Below are positions 1-8,091 of a DNA stretch of 64,000 bases, in pieces (the first letter of the stretch is position 1; each line of letters opens with the position of its first letter). Made by a program: the position numbers and the translations under genes. The DNA comes from Leclercia sp. 29361. Lineage in GTDB: Bacteria; Pseudomonadota; Gammaproteobacteria; Enterobacterales; Enterobacteriaceae. The DNA lies in NCBI RefSeq assembly GCF_011290365.1, contig NZ_CP049786.1, positions 1,736,001 through 1,800,000 on the forward strand, read 5' to 3'. The notes beneath the pieces are model-generated. The model ran no database searches. It was not told where the DNA came from and was given only the letters and a program-made list of their open reading frames with translations.

Positions 1-415
1 CCAGCCCGATTTTACCCAGCTTGTGAAGGCCGATAACGCTGAACAGCGTCTCCAGCGAAGCCTCATTCTCCATTGGCTGATTCGGCAGCGAAAAAGAGGG
101 GCAGTGCTTTAACGTAACCGGGAGCCGCGAATGCTGCGCCATCTTCAGGTTTTCATTGCCCAGAATCGCCGTCGCCGCGCCCGATGTATCAAGGATCAGC
201 AGACCTTCTTCGAAGCGCGGGACAAAGCCGGTCAGGTACTCGAAGTTCCCCCCGTGCTCCTTATCAGCATAAATCACAAGGGCGTCAAAGCCCGCCTCGC
301 TCATGCGGGTCAGCACCTTATTTTTACGCTCAAGCATCGTCGCATCGGTGAGCAACACCGGGGCCACAGCCGTAAAATTGCGTGGTGCCGGGATGGTCTG
401 CAGCTGGATCATCAT
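1..415 (-). CDS. M24 (Xaa-Pro peptidase/creatinase-like) protein, N-terminal part only
   Basis: The reading frame enters at ATG 415 (a second ATG is at 412), preceded by GAGG, and runs off the left edge, so only about 138 N-terminal residues are visible. They resemble the creatinase-type N-terminal domain that precedes the metallopeptidase domain in M24 proteins (segments such as GFDALVIYAD and FEYLTGFVPRFEEGLL). The metal-binding catalytic domain would lie outside the window, so the activity (Xaa-Pro dipeptidase, creatinase or a non-enzymatic homologue) cannot be judged. The family call rests on the pattern of this domain only. Confidence 0.6.
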   Translation of the reverse strand, partial: MMIQLQTIPAPRNFTAVAPVLLTDATMLERKNKVLTRMSEAGFDALVIYADKEHGGNFEYLTGFVPRFEEGLLILDTSGAATAILGNENLKMAQHSRLPVTLKHCPSFSLPNQPMENEASLETLFSVIGLHKLGKIGL

Positions 416-443
416 TTACCTCATCATCAGAAAGCGGGGAGCG

Positions 444-680
444 TCAGGAACTTTTTTGCGCATGCACCCGCACGGTGGAGGCAGGCGAGTTGATCAGTTT
501 ATTGGCCGGGCGCACCGGGCGGCGCACCAGTTCTCCCTGACAGTTGGGGCAGCGATGGTTGAGATGGGTTTCTACGCAGTCGGCGCAGAAGGTGCACTCA
601 AAGGAGCAGATCCGGGCGTCCTGAGCGTCAGGGGGCAGGTCACGATCACACCATTCACAGTTCGGGCGAAGTTCGAGCAT
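444..680 (-). CDS. DUF1272 zinc-ribbon protein
   Basis: A 78-residue protein starting MLELRPNCEWCD, with AAGGAA 7 bases before the ATG at 680. The frame stays open upstream to 776, but that extension has no ribosome site and is not typical of the family. Seven cysteines arranged as CxxC-type pairs (CEWC, CSFECTFCADC, CPNC) with one histidine suggest one or two zinc sites. This matches the DUF1272 family, small proteins of unknown role. The C-terminal tail is basic. No partner is evident: it lies downstream of unrelated small genes on the same strand. Confidence 0.8.
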   Translation of the reverse strand: MLELRPNCEWCDRDLPPDAQDARICSFECTFCADCVETHLNHRCPNCQGELVRRPVRPANKLINSPASTVRVHAQKSS

Positions 681-826
681 AGTTTCGTTCCTTTCAGCAG
701 GTTGCGTCTGCCTCACTATGCCAGAGAGACTGTAACCCTGCGATAGCTGTGTCGCAGGGTTGAGATCAGCGTCCACGCTCAGGATGTTGGCCGCCGGGTA
801 GGGAGAAACGTTAAATCATTTTACTG

Positions 827-1057
827 TTATGCCGAGCGCGTTGCTTTGTACGCCAGCCACTCGCTCCAGACATTCTCCGGATCGATGTCAGGGTAGCCAC
901 GCTCTTTGGCCATATCTTCAGCAATCTCTTCAGGTAGCTCAATGGCCGTGGCGCTGTCGCGTATCAATTCAACCTCTTGCTGGGTCAACGCATGTCCCAT
1001 TTCGCGTTCTTTAGCCACCAGCACGGCGATCAGGGCAGGAACAAATACAATCGTCAT
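827..1057 (-). CDS. conserved small protein of unknown function
   Basis: A 76-residue protein starting MTIVFVPALIAVL at ATG 1057, preceded by AGAGGA at good spacing. The frame is open to 1195, but that part crosses the terminator hairpin at 1115-1148 and is not credible. The first 14 residues are hydrophobic; the rest is acidic and helical (ALTQQEVELIRDSATAIELPEE), ending in WSEWLAYKATRS. I do not recognise a functional family. It looks like a small enterobacterial protein with a membrane-anchoring or buried N-terminus. Confidence 0.6.
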   Translation of the reverse strand: MTIVFVPALIAVLVAKEREMGHALTQQEVELIRDSATAIELPEEIAEDMAKERGYPDIDPENVWSEWLAYKATRSA

Positions 1058-1114
1058 TTCTGATAATCCTCTGATATGTCTGCAAGCCACTGTATCACTG
1101 AGTGTTATGGCAGA

Positions 1115-1148
1115 AAAACATAAATGCCCTTTCGGGCATTTATGTTTT
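1115..1148. terminator. Bidirectional intrinsic terminator
   Basis: A perfect 15-bp stem (AAAACATAAATGCCC / GGGCATTTATGTTTT) with a TTTC loop, carrying T-runs when read on either strand. It lies 28 bases after the stop of the 24-residue peptide gene and closes the minus-strand unit that begins at 2261. Confidence 0.8.
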
Positions 1149-1175
1149 GTCTGAATGTATCCTGTCAGATACCGG

Positions 1176-1250
1176 TTAGTGCCAGAACAGCGCAATCAGG
1201 ATAATGATTGGGATCGGGACGCCTAAAAAGAACAGCAGTAATGAGCGCAT
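1176..1250 (-). CDS. 24-residue hydrophobic membrane peptide
   Basis: A short frame encoding MRSLLLFFLGVPIPIIILIA followed by LFWH, then TAA. A strong GGAGG sits 7 bases before the ATG, and an intrinsic terminator follows the stop. The peptide is a single predicted membrane segment, proline-kinked in the middle (GVPIP). It starts 24 bases after the stop of the larger membrane protein on the same strand, so the two are probably co-transcribed. It may be an accessory or stabilising subunit of that protein; this is inferred from context only. Too short for standard gene finders. Confidence 0.6.
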   Translation of the reverse strand: MRSLLLFFLGVPIPIIILIALFWH

Positions 1251-1274
1251 ATAAACCTCCTGGAATAGTAAGTA

Positions 1275-2261
1275 TTAAAGATCGCGTTGACGGCCACCGA
1301 AGGTCGCACACAGGCTGGCTACGAAAGCACCGGCCAGCAGAGAGATGAATGTCCAGAGCATAAGGTAGCTTGTGGTTTTACGTGCAGTATCAGCCACTTG
1401 CTGAGCTTTCTCTTTCGTTTCTTTTAATTTAGCCTGAGCTTTGTCATAGGTGGTTTGTACGCGTTGTTCAGCCTCTTGCTGGCTGATACCCGTACGTTGA
1501 GCAATCAGCTGCGCGACATACTGACGATCTTCCGGCGGTAACTGACCGGTGGTGATGCTGTTGGTGAAAATACCGGTAACTTCATTCAACTGTGCTGGAG
1601 TGAGATCCTGCTGAGGTGCCGGGGCAGCGGGCGCTGCTGCTGGCGCATCTGGCGATGCTGGGGTAGCTGGTGCGGCAGCAGGTGTACCTGGACGGAACAT
1701 CGAATTAACGAAGTAGTCCATTGGCGAACCTGAACCTTCAGAGGAGGCGTTAGCCATACCCGCTGCGCCACCTACCGTCGCTGCGGCAGCGCCGCCTGCA
1801 ACGGAACCCACCACTTTAGCACTTCCACCCACAATGGAACTCACGGTTGAGGTTAACAACATTGCCGAGACCAGGGCAGCAACAGCCCAGGCTAAAAACC
1901 CGTGGGCGGTATCGCGGAAGTAAACTTCATTGGTATGGGTACCGACCCATTTGGTACGCAGGCGTCCGGCCAGATAGCCCCCCATACCTGACGCCACGAT
2001 TTGTGTGAACGTCAGCCAGCCTATCGCCGCAATACCTACCGTACCGGCTTCAAGTCCGTCATTTTCCCAGGGCGATACGGACGTCAGGCCTAATCCGGCG
2101 CCCAGCATCAGCAGAATTAACGACAAGGATGCCGCTGCCGCCGCGCCCGCAAAGATGGCGCCCCATGATACGGCACTGGTGGTGCTGCTCGCGACGGTTT
2201 CAGGCAGACGCGGATCAGGATACTGCGTGTTAACCGTGGAATGATCGTGAATGTGAGTCAT
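1275..2261 (-). CDS. Conserved inner-membrane protein with Ala/Pro-rich periplasmic or cytoplasmic domain
   Basis: A 328-residue protein with AAGGA 8 bases before ATG 2261. Visible layout: a polar N-terminal tail (1-30); membrane segments near 32-58, 78-98 and 120-140; a glycine-rich stretch (GGSAKVVGSVAGGAAAATVGG); an Ala/Pro low-complexity linker near 190-215; a helical, charged region with EEAEQRVQTTYDKAQAK-like coiled-coil character near 250-295; and a final membrane segment near 298-320. I recognise no enzyme motif. The coiled coil between membrane segments suggests a structural or stress-related envelope protein. The small peptide gene follows directly. Confidence 0.65.
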   Translation of the reverse strand: MTHIHDHSTVNTQYPDPRLPETVASSTTSAVSWGAIFAGAAAAASLSLILLMLGAGLGLTSVSPWENDGLEAGTVGIAAIGWLTFTQIVASGMGGYLAGRLRTKWVGTHTNEVYFRDTAHGFLAWAVAALVSAMLLTSTVSSIVGGSAKVVGSVAGGAAAATVGGAAGMANASSEGSGSPMDYFVNSMFRPGTPAAAPATPASPDAPAAAPAAPAPQQDLTPAQLNEVTGIFTNSITTGQLPPEDRQYVAQLIAQRTGISQQEAEQRVQTTYDKAQAKLKETKEKAQQVADTARKTTSYLMLWTFISLLAGAFVASLCATFGGRQRDL

Positions 2262-2612
2262 AGCTGTTGTCCTTTAAATAATCTTACGCCGGAACGCAGG
2301 TCTGTTGTTTGCGTTCAGTACCAGGAACTGATTGAAAAAACAGGAAACCTATCCATCTTCAACATTGAACCGCTTTCAGGACCGATCTATACACCTTATA
2401 ACGAGGCGATCGCTAAAAGTTAAAGAAAATAAAACAGCTGAAAAGTGAATATAGACATCTATTCAATGATCTTAGGATAGTTGATAATTTTGCTCCGGGC
2501 ACGTTTTGCTTCAAAGAAATAAGCGCAACGGCAGCGATGACGCTTGAAACACAAATTTCCTGCACAGGCTTTCCGCCTGCAATAATATTTCAGGAGTGTA
2601 CTGCGCTCATTA
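2262..2612. other. Intergenic region upstream of the membrane protein gene
   Basis: AT-rich spacer between the start of the membrane protein gene (2261) and the terminator of the dehydrogenase gene. It must hold the promoter for the minus-strand unit reading toward 2261. I see no operator, RNA or repeat I can name. Confidence 0.4.
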
Positions 2613-2644
2613 AAAATCCGTTACCGCTTAAGATAACGGATTTT
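2613..2644 (-). terminator. Intrinsic terminator of the SDR gene
   Basis: Hairpin AAAATCCGTTA / TAACGGATTTT, 11 bp, with a 10-base loop. It is followed by TTTTTA when read on the minus strand and lies about 46 bases after the dehydrogenase stop codon. Confidence 0.7.
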
Positions 2645-2690
2645 ATAATATTCCTTACTCTTCATCAGGCGCGCCAGATTTAATAAACCC

Positions 2691-3575
2691 TTAGGCGACG
2701 CCGGTACCACCGTCTGAGCACCAGACCTGACCGGAGGCATAAGAGCTGCTGTCAGACGCCAGCAGAACATACAGGGGGGCGATCTCAACTGGCTGACCGG
2801 GTCTGCCCAGCGGGGTATCTGCACCAAACTGTTGCACTTTTTCCTGAGGCTGACCGCCGCTGGACTGCAGTGGAGTCCAGTATGGGCCCGGAGCCACCGC
2901 GTTTACCCGAATACCTTTTGGGCCAAGCTGTTTGGCAAGGGATTTGGTGAAGGCCACGTTGCAGGCTTTGGTCTGGGCATAATCCAGCAAGATTTCGCTG
3001 GGTTTGAAGGCCTGAACCGAGGAGGTGTTAATGATGGCCGCGCCTTCAGAGAGGTGGCGCAGCGCGGCACGCGTAATCCAGAAGGGGGCATAGACGTTGG
3101 TTTTGAAGGTCGCGTCGAAAGCCGCGGTCGTCAGCTCCTCAATGGACTCGCAATACTGCTGTCTCCCGGCATTGTTAACCAGAATATCGAGGCCGCCCAG
3201 TTCACTCACCGCCCGTTCAACCAGGGTATCGCAAAACGATTCCACCCGAATATCACCCGGGATGGCGACAGCTTTACGGCCTTCCGCCTGAATAAGCGCG
3301 ATAACGGCCGCAGCATCAGACTCTTCTTCGGGCAAATAACCAATGGCCACATCGGCACCTTCACGGGCGTAAGCGATCGCTACTGCACGTCCAATTCCGG
3401 AGTCGCCGCCAGTAATAAGGGCTTTTTTACCTGCAAGTTTGCCTGAGCCGATATAACTCGTCTCGCCATGATCGGGGATTGGCTTCATTTCTGATGCCAG
3501 TCCAGGCATTTGTTGTGGCTGCTCCACAAACGGTGGACATGGGTAGTGTTTTGAAGTGTTGTTTCCTGATGTCAT
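2691..3575 (-). CDS. Short-chain dehydrogenase/reductase, YghA-like
   Basis: 294 residues starting at ATG 3575, with AGGAGG before it. After a 45-residue N-terminal extension rich in Pro and Gln comes a Rossmann fold with the cofactor loop TGGDSGIG (55-62), NNAG (134-137), the catalytic Ser at 185-186 and the YxxxK pair Tyr199/Lys203. All classical SDR residues are present, so it is an intact NAD(P)-dependent oxidoreductase. The long N-terminal arm and the GGDSGIGRAVA motif are typical of the YghA / general-stress-protein-39 subfamily, in which substrates are poorly known. It is a single gene with its own terminator. Confidence 0.85.
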   Translation of the reverse strand: MTSGNNTSKHYPCPPFVEQPQQMPGLASEMKPIPDHGETSYIGSGKLAGKKALITGGDSGIGRAVAIAYAREGADVAIGYLPEEESDAAAVIALIQAEGRKAVAIPGDIRVESFCDTLVERAVSELGGLDILVNNAGRQQYCESIEELTTAAFDATFKTNVYAPFWITRAALRHLSEGAAIINTSSVQAFKPSEILLDYAQTKACNVAFTKSLAKQLGPKGIRVNAVAPGPYWTPLQSSGGQPQEKVQQFGADTPLGRPGQPVEIAPLYVLLASDSSSYASGQVWCSDGGTGVA

Positions 3576-3902
3576 CCCGGCCTCCTTAGTTATTGAATAT
3601 AAATAATAGCCACTGTGACGTGACACACATTTCCGGGAGGCATAATTCAGACTATTCTTCTTTTGGATATATTTTTGCTTTTTTCCTTATTATGTCATAC
3701 CCAAAAAACAGCGGCTTCTGCCAAAGGCACTGATAAGATAGGATTGGACAGGGCGTAATAACTCAGTAAGAGGGTTTTATTGTTATCCCTATGATGAACG
3801 ATAATTATGTGGCGATTTCGTCAAAGATATTTCTTCCGCCAGAGACGCCGCGGAAGTTTTTTAGATTTTATCATCTCGCAGAATATGAAAAATAAATAAC
3901 CT
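3576..3902. other. Divergent intergenic region, SDR / AraC regulator
   Basis: AT-rich 327-bp region that must contain the divergent promoters of the SDR gene and the AraC-type regulator gene. A hairpin (CTTCCG...CGGAAG, about 3834-3857) lies 46 bases before the regulator start. No recognisable operator was seen. Confidence 0.35.
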
Positions 3903-4697
3903 ATGACAACCCAACAGCAGTTCAGCTTTGCCACCCGTCCGCTGGTGCCCTTTGCCCATGATTACACTCATGGCGAAACGGAGCCCTGGCACAGCCACAC
4001 CTGTGCCCAGCTTCTGCATACCCTCAGCGGGGTGGTGCGCGTGGAGACGGTGCAGGGGTTCTGGATTGTGCCGCCGGGGCGGGGTGTCTGGCTGCCCGCC
4101 GGGACGCAGCATCGCCTGCTGATCACCGGCAACGTGGCGGCCCGGACGCTGTTTATCGATCCCTTTGCCAGGGCGGATTTACCGTCGGTTTGCCAGGTGG
4201 TACAGATTTCCACCCTGCTGCGCGAGCTGATCATCGCCTCGCTGCAGTTGCCGGAACGCTATGCGGCGGGCAGCCGGGCGGAGCGTATTTATGAGCTGAT
4301 ACTCGATGAAATTCGCGGGATAAGCGTGCTGCCGTTCAATCTGCCCGAACCCGAGGCACCTGCGTTGCTGGCACTGTGCCGTCTGATTCAGGCCGAGCCG
4401 GGCACCCGCTGGACCACGGCGCTGGCCGCCAGCCAGCTCAACATCAGCGAGCGTACCCTGCTGCGGCACTTTCGCCAGCAGACCGGGCTGGCGTTCAGTG
4501 AATGGCTGCGCCGGGCGCGGCTGATGGAGGCACTGAACCGCCTCGCCCAGGGACAGTCCGTGCTCCGGGTAGCGCTGGACCTCGGCTATGAGAGTCACAG
4601 CGCCTTCAGCGCCATGTTCCGCCGCACCCTGGGCGTGGCCCCGAGCGACTACTTCCAGCCCGAGTCGCTCTCCGGCAACGCGTTCAACAGCGCCTGA
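3903..4697 (+). CDS. AraC-family transcriptional regulator with cupin sensor
   Basis: 264 residues. The N-terminal half is a cupin-like effector domain (HGETEPWHSHTCAQLL, with two histidines of the cupin motif, and PPGRGVWLPAGTQH). The C-terminal ~95 residues are the double helix-turn-helix of AraC proteins (TALAASQLNISERTLLRHFRQ, then SVLRVALDLGYESHSAFSAMFRRTLG). The start lacks a clear ribosome site, but the cupin domain begins close to it. Its last 49 bases overlap the end of the convergent leuA gene. By position it could control the SDR gene or the leuA gene; which one is not visible. Confidence 0.85.
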   Translation: MTTQQQFSFATRPLVPFAHDYTHGETEPWHSHTCAQLLHTLSGVVRVETVQGFWIVPPGRGVWLPAGTQHRLLITGNVAARTLFIDPFARADLPSVCQVVQISTLLRELIIASLQLPERYAAGSRAERIYELILDEIRGISVLPFNLPEPEAPALLALCRLIQAEPGTRWTTALAASQLNISERTLLRHFRQQTGLAFSEWLRRARLMEALNRLAQGQSVLRVALDLGYESHSAFSAMFRRTLGVAPSDYFQPESLSGNAFNSA

Positions 4698-6325
4698 AGC
4701 GACGCCCGGGAAACATCGTTGTCGATGCCGGTTCCCCAGCGGCTTACGCCCTGCTTAAAGCTGCAGCGGATATAGGCCGCGGACCGGCTTTCGCTGCATC
4801 TGCCGAGCGTATGCTCGTGATAATCCTCGATCGCAAACGTCAGGTTAAAGCAGCTCTTTAACGCACCCGCGGCGGCCGAGAGCAGCCCGTTGCCTTTCCC
4901 CTCTAAGGTCACAATCCCGTCGGCGGTCTGCACGCGGGCCCACAGGGCCAGCCCACCGTCCGCCTGGCTTTCGGTCCGGTAGTCCAGCAGCTGGCGCGGG
5001 GCGAGCTGATGCGGGCCATACAGCTCGCGATAGAGCTGCCACAACGCACTCAGCGTCATCTCGCTCCCTTCCCGGTCGGTGTGCGCCTGGACGTGGCGGC
5101 TGAAATCCTGCTGCAATGCCCGGGGCAGTACCAGACCATGATTTTGCTCCAGCATCCAGGCCGCGCCGCTTTTGCCGGACTGGCTGTTGACGCGGATCAC
5201 CGCCTCATAGCTGCAGCCGATATCGTTCGGGTCGACCGGCAGATAGGGCATCTCCCACTGCGGGGAGGCTGACTGTTCCCGGGCGTGAAAACCTTTCTTG
5301 ATCGCGTCCTGATGCGAGCCGGAGAAGGCGGTAAATGCCAGCTTGCCGGCGTAAGGATGGCGCGGATGCACCGGCAGCTGGTTGCACTGCTCCACCAGCT
5401 CCACCACCTGCTTCATGTCGCTGAAATCGAGCTGGGGCGAAACCCCCTGGCTATAGAGGTTCATCGCCAGCGTCACCAGACAGACGTTCCCGGTGCGCTC
5501 CCCGTTGCCAAACAGACAACCCTCCACCCGGTCGGCTCCGGCAAGCAGGGCCAGCTCGGCGCTGGCGACGCCGCTGCCGCGATCGTTATGAGGATGCACG
5601 CTGATGCAGACCTCACGTCGGCGGGAGAAGTGACGGCAGAAGTACTCAATCTGATCGGCATAGACGTTGGGGGTGTTGACCTCGACCGTGGCGGGAAGGT
5701 TAACGATCATCGGCCGTGCGGAAGAGGGCTCCCAGACATCCGCCACCGCCTCACAGATCTGCAGGGCAAATTCCGGTTCGGTAAAGCAGAAGGTCTCCGG
5801 GGAATATTCGTAGTTCCAGTGCGTCTGCGGGTTGGCTTCGCACAGGGCGCGGATCTGGCGCGTGGCGCTGACGGCGAGCTGGATAATTTCTTCTTTGCTC
5901 TGGCGAAAAACCAGCTGGCGGAACAGCGGCGCGGTGGCGTTATAGAGATGCACCGTGGCGCGTTTAGCCCCCTCCAGCGAGGCAAAGGTGCGCTCAATCA
6001 GATCGCTGCGCGCCTGGGTGAGCACCTGAATGGTAACGTCATCCGGGATGCGCTGCTCCTCAATCAACTGACGGACAAACTGAAAATCCGTCTCTGAGGC
6101 GGAGGGGAACGCGACCTCGATCTCCTTAAATCCGCACTTCAGCAACTGCTCCCAGAAGCGCAGCTTGCGCGGGATATCCATCGGCTCGGCCAGGGCCTGG
6201 TTGCCATCGCGCAGGTCGGTAGAGAGCCAGCGCGGGGCCTGGGTCAGGATCTTGTCCGGCCACTGGCGGTCGGGTAAAGCAATCGGGGCAAAGGCGGCGT
6301 ACTTCTGCGAGGGATTTGGCAGCAT
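4649..6325 (-). CDS. leuA: 2-isopropylmalate synthase, LeuA2 type
   Basis: 558 residues; condenses acetyl-CoA with 2-oxoisovalerate in leucine synthesis. The HMG-lyase-like TIM barrel starts with STDLRDGNQAL (Asp37, Arg39 and Asp40 region) and includes the metal-binding histidines in CISVHPHNDRGSG. The C-terminal third is the LeuA regulatory/dimer domain (TVEV-type core, GLLSAAAGALKSCFNL). Length and sequence match the long LeuA2 form (about 550-560 residues) common in actinobacteria and fungi rather than the 523-residue enterobacterial LeuA of the leuABCD operon. No leuB, leuC or leuD is nearby, so it is probably a second enzyme used under other conditions. Confidence 0.85.
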   Translation of the reverse strand: MLPNPSQKYAAFAPIALPDRQWPDKILTQAPRWLSTDLRDGNQALAEPMDIPRKLRFWEQLLKCGFKEIEVAFPSASETDFQFVRQLIEEQRIPDDVTIQVLTQARSDLIERTFASLEGAKRATVHLYNATAPLFRQLVFRQSKEEIIQLAVSATRQIRALCEANPQTHWNYEYSPETFCFTEPEFALQICEAVADVWEPSSARPMIVNLPATVEVNTPNVYADQIEYFCRHFSRRREVCISVHPHNDRGSGVASAELALLAGADRVEGCLFGNGERTGNVCLVTLAMNLYSQGVSPQLDFSDMKQVVELVEQCNQLPVHPRHPYAGKLAFTAFSGSHQDAIKKGFHAREQSASPQWEMPYLPVDPNDIGCSYEAVIRVNSQSGKSGAAWMLEQNHGLVLPRALQQDFSRHVQAHTDREGSEMTLSALWQLYRELYGPHQLAPRQLLDYRTESQADGGLALWARVQTADGIVTLEGKGNGLLSAAAGALKSCFNLTFAIEDYHEHTLGRCSESRSAAYIRCSFKQGVSRWGTGIDNDVSRASLQALLNALPESDSGWK

Positions 6326-6400
6326 GGTTTTTCTCCAGGTGATGTTGTGTTGTTATCCTGGCGAAAAAGGGGGCAGGGTACTGGCGCAAAACTGACAACC

Positions 6401-6420
6401 TGTGGCGAGGATCCGCCACA
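6401..6420 (-). terminator. Possible terminator hairpin after the LysR gene
   Basis: TGTGGCG / CGCCACA stem with a 6-base loop immediately after the LysR stop codon on the minus strand. No T-run follows, so it may be a weak terminator or an RNA-stabilising hairpin. Confidence 0.35.
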
Positions 6421-7293
6421 TCAGGTCACCCTGAGCAGCGCCTCCGCCATCAGCTGCTCCAGCAATGTCCGGGCTTTGGTCCCCTCCTTATGTTGCAGGG
6501 TGATCCCCAGGCTTCCCGGCGTGGGCAGAACCTTTCCCGCCACCCGCAGATTGCCCGGCATCCCGATACGGGTGCGCAGCGTGACGCCAAGTCCCGCCTG
6601 TACCGCAGCCCAAATCCCGCTCAGGCTGTGGCTGACAAACACCACCCGCCAGGGGATGCCCGCCCGGTTCAGGCAGTCGATGGCATGGGATCGCATCAGG
6701 CAAGGGTGATCAAACATCACCAGCGGCAGGGGCTCGCCCCCGGCCAGCAGGGCGCTGATGTCCAGGTCCGGGGGCTGGATCCATGCCATCTGGCTCTGGC
6801 CGATCGTCCGACCCTGGCGCTGGGCGTGCGAATCCTGCCACAACAGCACCATATCGAGGGCGTCATCATCGAAGGCATTCAGCAGGGGCCGGTTGCGATC
6901 CACCCGGGCGATGATCCGCACCCCGGGATGATGGCGTTTGAACTCTCCCAGGATGCCTGGCATCAGCGACTCGCCAAAATCCTCCTGCATGCCGATGCGG
7001 ATCTCCTCCTGCAGCTGTTCGCCTTTAATGACGCTCTGCATCTCATCATTCAGGGCCAGCATCCGACGGGCATAGCCCATAACGATCTCGCCGTCGCGGG
7101 TCAGCGTCAGGCCGCGACCCCTCTTCATTACCAGCTCCGTTCCGCACTGCTGTTCCAGCTTTTTCAGCTGAGCGCTGACCGCCGAGGTGGAGCGGCACAG
7201 GCGGAGGGCGGCCTGGGCAAAGCTGCCGCACTCCATGCCGGTAGCGAAAGTGCGCAGAGCATCAAGGTCGAGGGTTGGGGGAAGTTTGTTCAT
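6421..7293 (-). CDS. LysR-family transcriptional regulator
   Basis: 290 residues. The N-terminal winged helix-turn-helix covers about residues 8-67 (LDALRTFATGMECGSFAQAALRL, then STSAVSAQLKKLEQQCGTELV), followed by an effector-binding domain related to periplasmic binding proteins. It is divergent from the carboxymuconolactone-decarboxylase/tautomerase pair, with a 100-bp gap. LysR regulators usually control the divergent gene, so those two are the likely targets. The upstream leuA may also be co-regulated, but a 95-base gap separates them. The inducer cannot be read from sequence. Confidence 0.85.
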   Translation of the reverse strand: MNKLPPTLDLDALRTFATGMECGSFAQAALRLCRSTSAVSAQLKKLEQQCGTELVMKRGRGLTLTRDGEIVMGYARRMLALNDEMQSVIKGEQLQEEIRIGMQEDFGESLMPGILGEFKRHHPGVRIIARVDRNRPLLNAFDDDALDMVLLWQDSHAQRQGRTIGQSQMAWIQPPDLDISALLAGGEPLPLVMFDHPCLMRSHAIDCLNRAGIPWRVVFVSHSLSGIWAAVQAGLGVTLRTRIGMPGNLRVAGKVLPTPGSLGITLQHKEGTKARTLLEQLMAEALLRVT

Positions 7294-7393
7294 TATCGTC
7301 CTGAAATAGGGGATGGTAGGTCACAGATTATTTGATTTTCAGGATGAAAATATCGCGCCAGAATCACCTGACTGTCAATACGGAGAGAACACC

Positions 7394-7696
7394 ATGGCGA
7401 AATCACTCACGGCTGAAACCCTGTCCCGCGTCGCGCCAAAGTTGGCCGAGCTGAGCAGAGAGCTCCTGTTCAATGATATCTGGCAACGTGACGGGCTTTC
7501 CCGGCGCGATCGCAGCCTGATCACTCTCGGTGCCCTGACGGCGTTGGGGCGGGTGCAGCAGCTGCCCTGGCATATCGACTTCGCGCAGCAAAACGGCCTG
7601 AGCAGAGAAGAGATCGCCGAAGCCTTCACCCATCTGGCGTTCTACGCCGGCTGGCCTGCGGCGGTGTCAGCGCTTGGCTGCCTGGACGAGGAGTAA
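7394..7696 (+). CDS. Carboxymuconolactone decarboxylase family protein
   Basis: 100 residues from ATG 7394 with GGAGAG before it; the frame is open to 7313, but that part lies in the promoter region. It is an all-helical CMD/AhpD-type domain (LITLGALTALGRVQQLPWHIDFAQQNGLSREEIAEAFTHLAFYAGWPAAVSAL). The segment LPWHIDFA stands where AhpD-type peroxidases carry CxxC; no cysteine pair is present, so peroxidase activity is unlikely. It lies 5 bases before a tautomerase gene, a pairing often seen in degradation of aromatic or oxo acids. Confidence 0.85.
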   Translation: MAKSLTAETLSRVAPKLAELSRELLFNDIWQRDGLSRRDRSLITLGALTALGRVQQLPWHIDFAQQNGLSREEIAEAFTHLAFYAGWPAAVSALGCLDEE

Positions 7697-7701
7697 CGCC
7701 G

Positions 7702-8091
7702 ATGCCTTTCACCCGTATCTCCCTGCGACCAGGTTACAGCGATGCGCAGATAACCCAGATCTCGGACATTCTGCAGCACAGCCTGGAGGCAGAGTTTGCC
7801 GTCCCGCCCGGGGATCGCTTTCAGATTTTTGAGGAGCTTCCGCCCAGGCTACGCGTGTTTGATCCCCACTACAAAAGCAGAGGGCGCAGCGATAACTTTA
7901 TCCAGTTTCATATTCTGGCGGGCAAGCCGCGCTCGTGTGAGCAGAAGCAAAACTTCTGCCGCCTGCTCTGCAAACGGCTGCAAGCGGTGCTGGATATTCA
8001 CCCGAATGATGTGATGGTGATGATCCACTTCAATACCGCCGATGACTGGAGCTTCAGCCAGGGGCAGTTGCTGTCGGAAGAGGGGTTATAA
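7702..8091 (+). CDS. Tautomerase-superfamily protein
   Basis: 129 residues beginning MPFTRISLRPG. Removal of Met exposes the catalytic Pro2 of the 4-oxalocrotonate tautomerase/MSAD superfamily. Two beta-alpha-beta halves can be followed (FTRISLRPG...RFQIFEELPP and IQFHILAGKPRS...VMVMIHFNTADDWSFSQG). The fused double-unit length fits the cis-CaaD/MSAD-like groups. It is transcribed with the CMD-family gene just upstream and probably controlled by the divergent LysR protein. Its last 6 bases overlap the end of the convergent acetyltransferase gene. Confidence 0.8.
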   Translation: MPFTRISLRPGYSDAQITQISDILQHSLEAEFAVPPGDRFQIFEELPPRLRVFDPHYKSRGRSDNFIQFHILAGKPRSCEQKQNFCRLLCKRLQAVLDIHPNDVMVMIHFNTADDWSFSQGQLLSEEGL

